Shown piece after piece: positions 26,494 to 35,211 of a DNA stretch of 64,000 nt. Origin of the DNA: CAUZWH01 sp965224275 (lineage in GTDB: Bacteria > Pseudomonadota > Alphaproteobacteria > SHVV01). A model generated the notes under the pieces. The model ran no database searches. It saw only the letters and a program-made list of their open reading frames with translations, and was not told where the DNA came from. The position numbers and the translations under genes were made by a program. How positions within the stretch are numbered: the stretch's first letter is position 1; each line of letters starts with the position of its first letter. The DNA is taken from positions 638,628-702,627 of the forward strand of contig CBDCYR010000011.1 in the NCBI GenBank assembly GCA_965224275.1, in the 5' to 3' direction.

Positions 26494-27257
26494 ATGAACA
26501 TCATCGACAACATCGAACACAGCGAAGCGCAGTCGGTCACTCAGACGGTCTGCGAGAATGCAGCCCTCTACGGTGCCGCGCCCGAGCGCGACGAGTTCGA
26601 CACAAGGGACGTCTGGGACGCCGACGACGCCATCGACGCGGTCCACGAAGCCTTCCGCATCCTCGCCCAGGGCGTCGGCCCGGACGGCACGCAACTCAGC
26701 GACGAACGCGAGAGCCTGCTTTGGGGCTTCGTCAACATGCTCGACAGCCAGACCCAGCGCCTCGATAGGGCCGCCGACAAGCTGATGCCGGACCTGCGCG
26801 ACCTCCAGCGCGAGCAGGACGGAACCGAGATCAAGTCGCGCGAGCTGGAGCTGGTCACCGACCGGGCGCAGAACCTCGGCAACCGGCGCGACGCCTTCGA
26901 GCAGATGCGCGACACAGCCGCCGACGCATACCAGGTCGAGACCGGCAGCATGTGGCGGCCACGGCGCGGATCGCACACCTCGCAGACCGGCAAGCTGACC
27001 TCGGCAGCGATCGACGCCCGCGACTTCCAGCGCGCCCGCAAGGATCGCAAGACCATGGCGCATCTGCCGCACGGAACGCTGGTCGCCATCGCCGGCGGCA
27101 GGGACATCGCGAACCCGGCAGCCGTCATCGAGCGGCTCGACAAGACCCGCGCCAAGTACGCCGACATCGTCCTCGTGCATGGCGGCGGCCCCGGCGTCGA
27201 GAAGATCGCGGCGAGCTGGGCCGAGCGCAACGGCGTCCACCAGATCGTCTGCCAGCC
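26494..27257 (+). pseudogene. DUF2493 (SLOG, YspA/cpYpsA-related) protein, 5' part of a split gene
   Basis: About 255 residues matching the intact paralogue at 35,212: GPDGTQLSDERESLLWGF, QEQDGTEIKSRELEL-type helical region and TSAAIDARDFQRARKDRKT, then the SLOG core GTLVAIAGGRDIANPAAVIE and VLVHGGGPGVEKIAASWAE. It stops making sense at GVHQIVCQP. The missing 3' end (KPDW...APFRRNDDLLNLLPKG to stop) is found in frame at 54,795-54,965. The gene was therefore split by an insertion between these points. SLOG proteins bind nucleotide-like ligands; a role in plasmid or stress functions is not established for this one. Confidence 0.9.
27245..27257 (+). other. attL candidate of the 27.5-kb insert
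   Basis: TCGTCTGCCAGCC matches TCGTCTGCAAGCC at 54,790-54,802 at 12 of 13 positions. The two sites are the break points of the split DUF2493 gene, as expected for the crossover core of a tyrosine recombinase. Confidence 0.75.
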
Positions 27258-27424
27258 TAACACTATTACGTCAAGAGATGACAGAAGTGCGCTGGAAATG
27301 TCAGAAGTACGATAAAACAATAAGTTAAAAGGAATTCTATCGCCTACTTCATAGTCAGGAGGTGACTGGAGTGCGCTGGAGTTGAATTTCTGGTGTTGTC
27401 CCCAGTGTTGCCTTCCCGTGCACC

Positions 27425-28693
27425 ATGCCCCATAATCCAGCCATGAACCATACCACCGGAAAACGCCTCGCTCTGGTCAAAACCCCTCTGACCAAACGAA
27501 CCATCGACGCCCTTGAGCCCACAGGCAAAGCCTGGATTGCTTGGGACGACAGGCTGACCGGTTTCGGCGTTCGCGTCTATCCGTCGGGCCACAAGTCCTT
27601 CATCGTCAACTACCGCACAGGCGACGGTGGCAGGAAGGCCCCCAACAAGCGCATCGTCCTCGGACGCTGCGACAGGCTGGCGCCCGAGCGCGCCCGGCGC
27701 ATGGCGCATCAGGTCCTGGGCAAGGTCGCCAGCGGCGGCGATCCGGCGGACGAACGCGCCGAGGCGCGCGGCATCCCCGTCCTCCGCAAAGCCTTCGAGG
27801 AATACATAGCGGCCAATCCAAACCGGACGATGCGGACCGATAAAGGCTATCGAGAGTTGGTCGAGCTCCATCTCCGCGACTGGCTTAGCCGTCCCCTCGA
27901 CGCCATCACCCGGCGCGACGTCGAGGCCCGGTTCAACCACCTCACCGCGTATCACGGCTGGTCGCAGGCCAACGCGACGATCGCACTCCTGCGCTGGATC
28001 TACCGCCGGCCCTGCGTCGATCTGGAAGGCTTGCGCAACCCGGTCGATCTGTGGCTCGCCGCCGGTGGCAAGTTCCATCGCAGGAGACGGCGGAAGATTT
28101 CATCGCCGGCTGAGGTTCTGCCGCTCTGGCGGGCGGGTATTCAGGCGGTGGTCGTCTCGCCGGTGGCGCGGGACGCCTTCTGGTACGGGTTCATCACGGG
28201 CATGCGCCTCAACGAGGTGCTGGCGCTGCGCTGGGAGCGAGTGGACAGGGAGGCGCAGGTCTTCCGGGTCGAGGAGACCAAGACCGGCGTGCCGCTGGAA
28301 TTGCCCATCACCCGGCAACTGTCCACCGTTCTCGAGCGCCGGTGGGAGGAGAGCGGCGCCCTACCGGAGGGCTGGGTGTTTCCCTCATCGGCCAGCGGCT
28401 CGGGCCGTCTCAGCGATCTGGCGCAACACTACAAGGGGATCGGCGAGGCCTGCGGCACGCGGTTCTGGTATCACGGTTTGCGCAATGCCTTCATCACCGT
28501 CGCCGAACGCGACTTGATGCTGCCGGCGTCGTTGACCAAGCGGCTGGTGAACCACGCCCGGCCCAACGACGTCACCGAAGGGTACGCCGCCGACTGGACC
28601 ATCGGGCAACTGCGCGAGCCAGCCCAACGCATCGCCGACCGCATCCAGCAATTGATGAAGGGGGGCGATGCCGCGCCGCCGACCCACGGGTAA
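27425..28693 (+). CDS. DUF4102-type tyrosine integrase of the inserted element
   Basis: A 422-residue integrase starting 168 bases inside the left junction, oriented inwards. The arm-binding domain reads LTKRTIDALEPTG...WDDRLTGFGVRVYPSGHKSF, typical of P4-like integrases. Catalytic residues are Arg in ITGMRLNEVLALRW, Lys in EETKTGVPLELPI, HGLRN, His in LVNHARPND and Tyr in VTEGYA. The in-frame ATG at 27443 is an alternative start. Placement next to attL makes it the likely enzyme for the 27.5-kb insertion. Confidence 0.92.
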   Translation: MPHNPAMNHTTGKRLALVKTPLTKRTIDALEPTGKAWIAWDDRLTGFGVRVYPSGHKSFIVNYRTGDGGRKAPNKRIVLGRCDRLAPERARRMAHQVLGKVASGGDPADERAEARGIPVLRKAFEEYIAANPNRTMRTDKGYRELVELHLRDWLSRPLDAITRRDVEARFNHLTAYHGWSQANATIALLRWIYRRPCVDLEGLRNPVDLWLAAGGKFHRRRRRKISSPAEVLPLWRAGIQAVVVSPVARDAFWYGFITGMRLNEVLALRWERVDREAQVFRVEETKTGVPLELPITRQLSTVLERRWEESGALPEGWVFPSSASGSGRLSDLAQHYKGIGEACGTRFWYHGLRNAFITVAERDLMLPASLTKRLVNHARPNDVTEGYAADWTIGQLREPAQRIADRIQQLMKGGDAAPPTHG

Positions 28694-28775
28694 CCTGCGG
28701 CCATCGGCGTATAGGCTATTATTCGTCGCGCAAGTTTGACCCCCCAGAATCAAGAAAACTCAATAGGTTAGCACG

Positions 28776-28825
28776 CCGATCGGCGTCGAACCTGCATGCC
28801 GAATAACACCGATCGGCGTCGAACC
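28776..28825 (+). repeat. Two 17-bp direct repeats with a palindromic core
   Basis: CCGATCGGCGTCGAACC occurs at 28776-28792 and 28809-28825, 33 bases apart. The core CCGATCGG is palindromic, and CGCCGATCGGCG recurs at 54,579-54,590 near the right end of the insert. Possible protein-binding sites. The rest of 28,694-29,134 holds no gene I can support. Confidence 0.6.
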
Positions 28826-29134
28826 CTTGAGCCGATCAACACACGAGGGATGGTTCCGGTGCTCCGTCGGCGAAAAACCTCCCGGATAAGAGTTGGGTAT
28901 GCGCACAAGCGCGACCGATGCGAAAAGCGTTCCGACCTGGCTACAAGGCAAACCAACCGTCAATCCGACCAACCCGGAAAGCGAGTTCGCCATGCAGTAA
29001 ACCCAACCAACTTCTCCGCTTGACTGCGTCTGCCCTCATAAGAGTCCGAGCTTGGCCGGGAGGCGGGCGGCGGATGGACACTCGAGAGAGCGCCCCCGCC
29101 GTTCGCAACCACGGACCCACGGGAGACGGCACAA

Positions 29135-29458
29135 ATGCAGATGGCCACAATACTTCGCCGCAGCACGCGCACTTTCCTCACACACTTATTCGGCCCGGGC
29201 CTCGATGACGACCGCTACGTGATTGAGCGGTTCCAGTCGAAGGCCGACGGCGAGATCCGCCCCCGCCCCCGCAACGGGGCGTCGAAGAAGGGCCGGGGCA
29301 AGGCTTCCCGCGAGATCGTCTCCCTGAGCACCGTCCAGCGGATGAGGCCCGAGCGAGACGAAATCATCATCTGCACGGGCGTCAACCGCACCACCCTCGG
29401 CGTTCAATATTGGGGGGATCGAGCGGTGGGCTTGTTCGTAAACGCGAAGTATCGCTGA
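29135..29458 (+). CDS. Hypothetical basic protein, 107 aa
   Basis: ATG 29135 (or 29141) with GGAGA about 10 bases upstream. The N-terminus MATILRRSTRTFLTHLFGPG precedes DDDRYVIERFQSKADGE and a Lys/Arg-rich middle, and the C-terminus reads WGDRAVGLFVNAKYR. Not recognised. It precedes the zinc-ribbon gene by 81 bases on the same strand. Confidence 0.5.
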   Translation: MQMATILRRSTRTFLTHLFGPGLDDDRYVIERFQSKADGEIRPRPRNGASKKGRGKASREIVSLSTVQRMRPERDEIIICTGVNRTTLGVQYWGDRAVGLFVNAKYR

Positions 29459-29539
29459 CCCGCGGTCGCCGGGGACATCCGGCCGCGCCTCGCCGGCCGG
29501 ACGTCCTTCGCCGGGACTACAACCGCGGAAAGGAGAAAC

Positions 29540-30328
29540 ATGCCCTACAAGGATCCCGAAAAAGAACGTACATGCGGGCGGCGGCGTTATGAACGCATTA
29601 CCGCCGAGCGGATCGCCCGCGGCATGTGTCCGAGGTGCGGGAAGGCGAAGCCCGCGCCCGATCGCACTTTGTGCCGGCACTGCGGCGAAAAGCGTCGCAA
29701 GGCCGAGCGCGCAAGATGCGCCAGGGCCAAGGCGGCCGGTATTCTTTACGGCGGCAGAGACCCGGAACGGTGCCGCGAGTTTGCGCGCGACAGGAGCAGG
29801 CGGCGCGATCGGGCACGGCGGGACGCTCGCACGTGCACGCGCTGCGGCACACATCCACCCGTTGAAGGGGGCACGGTGTGCGAACCGTGCCACGTGGCAC
29901 GGCGTGACAGGGAGCGGGAACAATATGCCGCGCGGAGAACCGCCGGTTTGTGCGGCCGGTGCGGCACGCCGGCGCCCAGTGATGCCTCGCGTTGCGACCG
30001 GTGCGCCAGGAGCGCGGCCAAACGCTCAAGAAAAAAAGTGAAGAATTCAAGAAGCCGACAGCGCTACGTCCAGCGGCGAGTACGAAGGCTTTGTATAGAT
30101 TGCGGCGCACCATCCCAGGGCGCGTCCCGGTGTCCTCTGTGCGCCCGCCGGTCCTGGGCGCGTTCGGGCGAGCATCGCGGTCTGCCGGTTCTGCCGCCTC
30201 GATTCACGGTCATCGAGATCGCCACCGGGGCGAATCATGGCACATGGGACCGCTGGGAAGATGTAGTGATGTGCCTGGCCTTCGCCAAGCTTTCCCGGGA
30301 CCAGGTGGAGTTGATCCCGGATATGTAG
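29540..30328 (+). CDS. Protein with four tandem zinc-ribbon units
   Basis: A 262-residue protein preceded by an AAAGGAG site. Four CxxC...CxxC units with 11-15 residue spacers are visible: MCPRCG...LCRHCG (about residues 29-49), TCTRCG...VCEPC (about 98-116), LCGRCG...RCDRC (about 136-152) and LCIDCG...RCPLC (about 184-200). They are separated by long Arg/Lys-rich helical stretches, and the C-terminal domain (FTVIEIATGANHGTWDRWED) is different. The arrangement suggests a nucleic-acid-binding protein. No specific role can be named. Confidence 0.75.
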   Translation: MPYKDPEKERTCGRRRYERITAERIARGMCPRCGKAKPAPDRTLCRHCGEKRRKAERARCARAKAAGILYGGRDPERCREFARDRSRRRDRARRDARTCTRCGTHPPVEGGTVCEPCHVARRDREREQYAARRTAGLCGRCGTPAPSDASRCDRCARSAAKRSRKKVKNSRSRQRYVQRRVRRLCIDCGAPSQGASRCPLCARRSWARSGEHRGLPVLPPRFTVIEIATGANHGTWDRWEDVVMCLAFAKLSRDQVELIPDM

Positions 30329-30661
30329 AGCACCGCCCGGTATCCGGCGCGGGGGCCCGGAAGCTCGTAACCGCACGCTACGCGCGCTTCCGGGAATTGC
30401 GCCTTTGCGCCTTGCGCGGCTTACCGGCACGAACCGTCCAAACCGCCATATTGGGGAAATGCGTCGCGACGTTTCGGGTGCTTCCCGACGACTCCATATA
30501 TGTGTGCCCGGCAACATGGACCCGGCATGATCCTCCCCGCCTCGCGGCGCGGCACATAGAGAGTCAAAGGACGACTCAGCCGGGGTGATTCAGGAGATGC
30601 GCGGAGGGCGTCATTTCCCCCGGCGTCCCCGCCACCCTGCTTTGCACCCATGGAGGCCCAC
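30329..30661 (+). other. Intergenic region, no supported gene
   Basis: Contains a frame tail reading VATFRVLPDDSIYVCPATWT that looks protein-like but has no convincing start. A TGGAGG ribosome-binding site for the next gene lies at its end. Confidence 0.4.
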
Positions 30662-30976
30662 ATGCTCGATACGCTCACAGCCCCACGCGACGAAGACGAT
30701 CTCAACACAGGCGCGGGATGTCCGCCGGATCCCGGCGGGTTCCTGCCGGAAGCACGGACCGGCGCACGCGAGGCTGCCACCCACATGAAGGATCTGGCTG
30801 AACGCTTCGCCGAACTGCGGAACGCGATCATGCGCCTGCCCGGCAATCCGTCCTGCGACGATCGCGCCGGGCTCCGCCACCGGCTTCTCCATCTGGAACA
30901 CACCTTGATGAGCGCGAGGGGCAGCCTCGACGACGTCATCATTGCCATTGCCGACGCAAACGACGCGGCCCTGTGA
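30662..30976 (+). CDS. Hypothetical protein, 104 aa
   Basis: ATG 30662 is chosen over 30650 because TGGAGG lies 5 bases before it. The acidic Pro/Gly-rich N-terminus (MLDTLTAPRDEDDLNTGAG) is followed by a helical region (MKDLAERFAELRNAIMRLPG and LRHRLLHLEHTLMSARGSLD) that probably forms a helical hairpin. Not recognised. Confidence 0.5.
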   Translation: MLDTLTAPRDEDDLNTGAGCPPDPGGFLPEARTGAREAATHMKDLAERFAELRNAIMRLPGNPSCDDRAGLRHRLLHLEHTLMSARGSLDDVIIAIADANDAAL

Positions 30977-31192
30977 TCACAGCTAACTGGCCGCGGTGAC
31001 TCAATTCCGCCTTGGTTGGCCAGCGCAAGACCCGATGACGAAGACCGCGGACACGCCATGCCGCCAACGTTCCGGCCTTCCTCAACCAATGCGCAATGAG
31101 AGTTTGAGGAAGGCAAAGAAAAGGGCAAGGCGCCGGAGGCGACTGAAAGAGAGTTCCGCCGGTGGCGTCCCAACCCCACACAGGAGGCGCAG

Positions 31193-31384
31193 ATGTTCAA
31201 TTCCATTCTCACAATTGCAAACTCCTTCGACACCCAGCCGGACCCCGGCAGCATCGAAGGTACCGATCCCCCCTTCATCGCACCGTTGCCCGACACCGCC
31301 GAATTACTGGCCGCGGCCGGCGTGCCAGCCCACGCGATCCGCGAGGTTCTCGCCTCCCGGACTTACACCGGCGCGGACGGCTGA
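31193..31384 (+). CDS. Small protein of the SSB module (copy 2)
   Basis: A 63-residue protein with AGGAGG before the ATG. Its C-terminal LLAAAGVPAHAIREVLA matches the small protein at 23,120 in sequence and in position ahead of an ssb. Here the group II intron is inserted just after its stop codon, separating it from the ssb at 33,497. Function unknown. Confidence 0.6.
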   Translation: MFNSILTIANSFDTQPDPGSIEGTDPPFIAPLPDTAELLAAAGVPAHAIREVLASRTYTGADG

Positions 31385-31386
31385 AT

Positions 31387-33388
31387 GTAGAGTAGGCCAC
31401 TGGTTTGAAGTGATCTCCCCAGCGGCCCCTCGTCAAACCGTGCATGCGGTTTTCCCGCACACGGCTTTCCGACTGCCTTCTTCCCACGGCGTTACGGCTT
31501 CACAAGGTGGGCGTACCGTTTTCCGACCCCTCCGACCACCACCAGCCCGTTCAATCTGAACAGCCTGTGATACTCGTAGAACCATGACGGCGGGTGGTCC
31601 CTCCACCCTTTACCCCGTTTCTTGTGTTTCTTCCTCAGCATGATGCACAGGACCCATATCGCGTAGTTGTCGATGCTCTTGAAACGTTTTTGAGAGTTGC
31701 CCGTTTTGAAGTAATTCCCCCACCCTCGCAGGACAGGATTTAGACGTTCCTGGATCAGGTCAGAGAGATTCCAATGCTGCCCGTGACGGGCAATATCGCG
31801 AATCTTACTTTTGACAGACGCCATCGCCTTGGGAGCCGGGTAGTAATAGGTCGTCCAATTCTGGGTGCGTTTTGATCGCTGCACCACGAATCGGTGGCCA
31901 AGGAAATCGAACGGCTCTTCCTTGACGTTCACCACCCGCGTCTTTTGCGCATTCAATGTCAGTCCGAGGCGATCGAGAACCACCTTGGCCTGTTCCAGAT
32001 AGAACTCCGGGTTTCGATTGCACAAAATCACGAAGTCATCGGCATAGCGTACGATATGTGCATTGTGGGATCGCTTGCCAAAACCTTTCGTCTCCCAAAC
32101 ATGGTCCAACCAGTGCAGATAGAGGTTAGCCAGTAGCGGCGAGATCACCCCGCCCTGTGGCGTTCCAGTCGTTTCCTTGCGGACCGCCATATCCTCCATC
32201 ACACCGGCCTTGAGCCACAGATCGATCAGCTTAACCACCGACCGGTCTATGACCCGGGACCGTACAGACAGCAGCAGCTTGTCGTGCGGGATCGTATCAA
32301 AATACGATTTCAGGTCCGCATCAACAACCCAATGGCGTTTGAAATTCAGCCATTTGTAGATTTCCCTCAACGCCTGATGGGCGCTTCTTTTCGGTCGGAA
32401 ACCGTAAGAGAAATCCTTGAAGTTCGCCTCGAATAATGGCTCGATGACGATCTTCACCGCCGCCTGCGCTACGCGGTCTTCAATGACAGGGATACCAAGC
32501 GGCCGTTCGCCCCCACCAGCCTTGGGAATATAAACCCTTCGAACCGGCTGGGGCTTGTATCGCTTGACAATCAGCTTTTGGCGAAGCTCGGCCAGAAACA
32601 CTTTGACGCCGATCTCGGTCTCTATAACCGAGAAAGATCGTCGGTCGATTCCTGGTGCTCCACCGTTGGCTCTGACCTGTCTGTACGCACGATAAAGTAC
32701 ATCTTCACGACATACCTTGTCATACAGGATCCCAAACTTGCGCTTCGGATCAGCCTTGGCCGCCAAGTATAGGGACCGTTGCAGTACTCGTGTCTTTTCT
32801 AGCGGCATGTTTTCAGCTCTCGCAATCATGCAACACCTCCTGCATCAATACCCATGGCAGAAGTAGGGGACCTTCGCTCCAACACGGTTATGTTGTCCGC
32901 ATCATCATCACTACTATGTCCCCCTCCGACTCCTCACGCCCGCATCCCGCTGGATTTCGGTGCTTGCCTTATACCGTCGGTTACGCGGCGGGTTAGACCG
33001 CGACGGGCGGAGGACTCCTTGGTTCCGCTCAGTTCTGTGTCCACATGCCATCGCCTATACCCCGAGTCCCGCATCCGGCTTCGCATGATGATTGATCCAC
33101 CGGAGTTCACTGGTCTTCGCCCTTCCTCTAGAGGCTCGACGGGACCACCCTACACCACGCTCTCCTGACATATCTGCGTGGCTCTTCTTTACGAGGCTTA
33201 TCAGCATTCACTCCCGTTACGGCCTGCGAACTTGCTCGCGCCCACGGTTCAGGTCGGGGGCTACGTTGGTCGGCGTCGCTCCCGTGCTCGGGTCGCCCCT
33301 GACACGTACGCCATAGCTACGCAGTCAAATCATCAACTACTGCGGCAGGACTTGCACCTGCAAGAATCTGAGCAGCTTGGCCAAGCAC
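31387..33388 (-). mobile_element. Group II intron, about 2.0 kb
   Basis: Read on the minus strand it starts GTGCTTGGCCAAGC (5' consensus GUGYG, here GUGCU) and has domain I text GCAGGTGCAAGTCCTGC and CAACGTAGCCCCCGACC. It then encodes the maturase and ends with a domain V hairpin (AAAGCCGTGTGCGG...CCGCATGCACGGTTT) and a domain VI stem closing GGCC...GGCCTACTCTAC. Both ends are set by eye. Removing it restores the small protein-ssb spacing seen in copy 1 at 23,270-23,375. It is noticeably less GC-rich than its surroundings. Confidence 0.85.
31492..32829 (-). CDS. ltrA: Group II intron reverse transcriptase/maturase
   Basis: A 445-residue intron-encoded protein. RT motifs include GGAPGIDRRSF, VVDADLKSYFDTIPHDKLL, the GTPQGGVISPLLANLYL block and the catalytic RYADDFVILC. 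The maturase (X) domain follows with LRGWGNYFKTGNSQKRFKSID. No HNH endonuclease domain is visible at the C-terminus, which ends GVGKRYAHLVKP. It splices and mobilises the intron RNA. It lies wholly inside the intron on the same strand and appears intact. Confidence 0.95.
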   Translation of the reverse strand: MIARAENMPLEKTRVLQRSLYLAAKADPKRKFGILYDKVCREDVLYRAYRQVRANGGAPGIDRRSFSVIETEIGVKVFLAELRQKLIVKRYKPQPVRRVYIPKAGGGERPLGIPVIEDRVAQAAVKIVIEPLFEANFKDFSYGFRPKRSAHQALREIYKWLNFKRHWVVDADLKSYFDTIPHDKLLLSVRSRVIDRSVVKLIDLWLKAGVMEDMAVRKETTGTPQGGVISPLLANLYLHWLDHVWETKGFGKRSHNAHIVRYADDFVILCNRNPEFYLEQAKVVLDRLGLTLNAQKTRVVNVKEEPFDFLGHRFVVQRSKRTQNWTTYYYPAPKAMASVKSKIRDIARHGQHWNLSDLIQERLNPVLRGWGNYFKTGNSQKRFKSIDNYAIWVLCIMLRKKHKKRGKGWRDHPPSWFYEYHRLFRLNGLVVVGGVGKRYAHLVKP

Positions 33389-33496
33389 TCAGAGGAAGAG
33401 AAGGGCTTTTAGAGAGGATGAACGGAGAAGGGATCGAGAGAGACCGGTTCCCGTTCGCTAACCCGATGTCATAACCCGGATCATAGGAGATTGATC

Positions 33497-33934
33497 ATGT
33501 TCGGACTGAATAACGCGCAGTTGATCGGACGCCTCGGCGCCGACGCCACCATCAGCCATCTCACCAACGGCGGCCGCATCGCCAACGTTTCGATCGCGAC
33601 CGACGAAAGTTATCTCGATAAAAACTCGGGCGACAAGGTGGACCGCACCGAGTGGCACCGCATCGTCACCTTCCAGGACGGCCTGGTGGAGATGATGGAG
33701 AAGCACGCGAAGAAGGGCCGCCTGGTCTACGTCTCGGGCAAGCTGCAGACCCGCAAGTGGCGCAAGGACGGCGAGGACAGCGACCGGTTCTCGACCGAGA
33801 TCCTGCTGGTCCCCGGCGGCCGGGTCCAATTCTTGGACAAGCCGAAAGGAAACGGCGCGCCGTCGATGAACGGCGACACCGTGCCTTCCGCCGAAACCTC
33901 TGCGACGGTGCATGACAGCGAAATTCCGTTCTAA
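33497..33934 (+). CDS. ssb: Single-stranded DNA-binding protein, element copy 2
   Basis: ATG 33497 follows TAGGAGA. The 145-residue product has the SSB OB-fold (LNNAQLIGRLGADATISHLT, VDRTEWHRIVTF, RLVYVSGKLQTRKW), the RVQFLDKPKGNG junction and the tip DSEIPF. It is a clear relative of the SSB at 23,376 and occupies the same place in the second copy of the module. Confidence 0.93.
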   Translation: MFGLNNAQLIGRLGADATISHLTNGGRIANVSIATDESYLDKNSGDKVDRTEWHRIVTFQDGLVEMMEKHAKKGRLVYVSGKLQTRKWRKDGEDSDRFSTEILLVPGGRVQFLDKPKGNGAPSMNGDTVPSAETSATVHDSEIPF

Positions 33935-33961
33935 ACGGCTTCCTCCCTCCCGCATAACTCA

Positions 33962-34004
33962 GGGCCAGTCCCCGCCAAATGGCACGGGGCTGGCCCCTTT
34001 TTTT
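33962..34004 (+). terminator. Terminator after element ssb copy 2
   Basis: GGGCCAG and CTGGCCC plus CCCCG and CGGGG form a long stem with one bulged base, followed by seven T. It corresponds in position to the terminator at 24,138. Confidence 0.88.
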
Positions 34005-34106
34005 GGAGGCCCGTCCGAGGCGGGACTGAAGGGGCGTCCCGCAAAAGGCACGAGAGATTCCCCATAAAACCACTTCACGCCATCGCTCCCCAAAGAAATC
34101 GCCCCC

Positions 34107-34920
34107 ATGAACGCCACTGAAATTGCCGCTACGCTGAGTGTACGAGCCGCAGACGTCTGCCGCCGCTACCTTCCCCGCGGCCGCAAACAGGGCAGATACT
34201 GGACAGTCGGCGACACAAACGGCGCCAAGGGGCGCTCGCTTTTTGTACGCCTAGCCCTCCGGGCATACCCGAGAAATGGACCGGCGCCGCGACCAACAAG
34301 CATGGATATCTGATCGACCTCATCCGTCTGCGCACCGGTGAAGCATCGCTGCGCCGCGCCATGGAGGAGGCCATCGCGTTGCTCTCATTGCCGCCGTCCG
34401 CTCTCGCCAATGGCGGCGGCACCGAGGGCGTGCAACGCACCTGGATCGACCCCAAGCGACCCGCTAAGGCCAACCTCGCCCACCCGCGCAAAGCGCTTGG
34501 GCGTGTCCACGGCCGCGCCGTGCGCTTCGGCGGGTCCGCCTCCGGTGCGACCCTGCTTGCCGGCGAGGGCATCGAGACCGTTCTATCTGTGGTCACCGCC
34601 GTTCCCGGCATTCATGCCGCAGCCGCTCTATCGGCAGGAAGCCTTGGCGCCTTCGAACCACCCCAAGACCTCTCCCTGTTGGTCATCGCCCGCGATAAAG
34701 ACGTGGAAGGCGGGCACGCCGCTAACTGTCTTCAGCGCCGTTGCGTGGAACACGGCATTCCCTCAATCGTGATCGTTTCCGAACACTCAGATTTTAATGA
34801 CGATCTCATTGCCTTCGGAGAAGAAACCCTTGCGGCCCGGACCGCGCCCCTTATTGCAAGCACCAAGCCTGCGGCAACGGTGGAAGAGAGGCGGGGGAGT
34901 GGGAGAATAATTACCCCGTC
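34107..34920 (+). pseudogene. Toprim-domain protein, frameshifted and internally deleted (copy 2)
   Basis: Begins MNATEIAATLSVRAADVCRR and continues RYLPRGRKQGRYW to SLFVRL. The frame then shifts near 34,255, and EKWTGAATNKHGYLIDLIRL is read in another frame. Between LPPSALANGGG and VQRTWIDPKRPAKAN about 80-90 residues found in copy 1 are missing. The Toprim part GEGIETVLSVVTAVPG, VIARDKDVEGG and SDFNDDLIAFGEE is intact. Both copies in the window are therefore damaged, in different ways. Confidence 0.8.
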
Positions 34921-34924
34921 ATGA

Positions 34925-35211
34925 TGCCTCATTGTGTCACACGGTCTCACTGCGCCAACCCCTTCGGGGTCCTCCACTCCGCTTCGCTCCGTTACGGCGA
35001 TAGCGCGCAATGCCACGCCGCTGCGCGGCTAGCGCCGGTGGAATACGCGACCGTGGCTCAGTCGCTCCGCTCCCTGCGCCCGCACCACTCGCCCATCCCC
35101 CCGGCGCAGGCATTACGGCCATCGTGGCTCCGCTGCGAGCGCGTGAAACAAAGAGTCATCACGACGGGGCAGCACGCCTCGGAGGATAGCAACATAGCAA
35201 TGGAGAGAATC
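34925..35211 (+). other. Conserved leader upstream of DUF2493 gene (copy 2)
   Basis: Counterpart of 26,203-26,493, sharing TCACTGCGCCAACCCC, GGGTCCTCCACTCCGC and the 45-base block containing GGCTCAGTCGCT. Here the leader is open in frame with the DUF2493 gene, unlike copy 1. Confidence 0.6.

Noticed and set aside
28776..28825. Possible CRISPR array start (two repeats 33 bases apart).
   Set aside because: Only two 17-bp repeats with a 16-base interval; too short and too few for CRISPR, and no cas genes are present.
29992..30588. A 198-codon frame overlapping the zinc-ribbon gene.
   Set aside because: Most of it is a shadow of the real gene in another frame; only the tail looks protein-like and it has no start.
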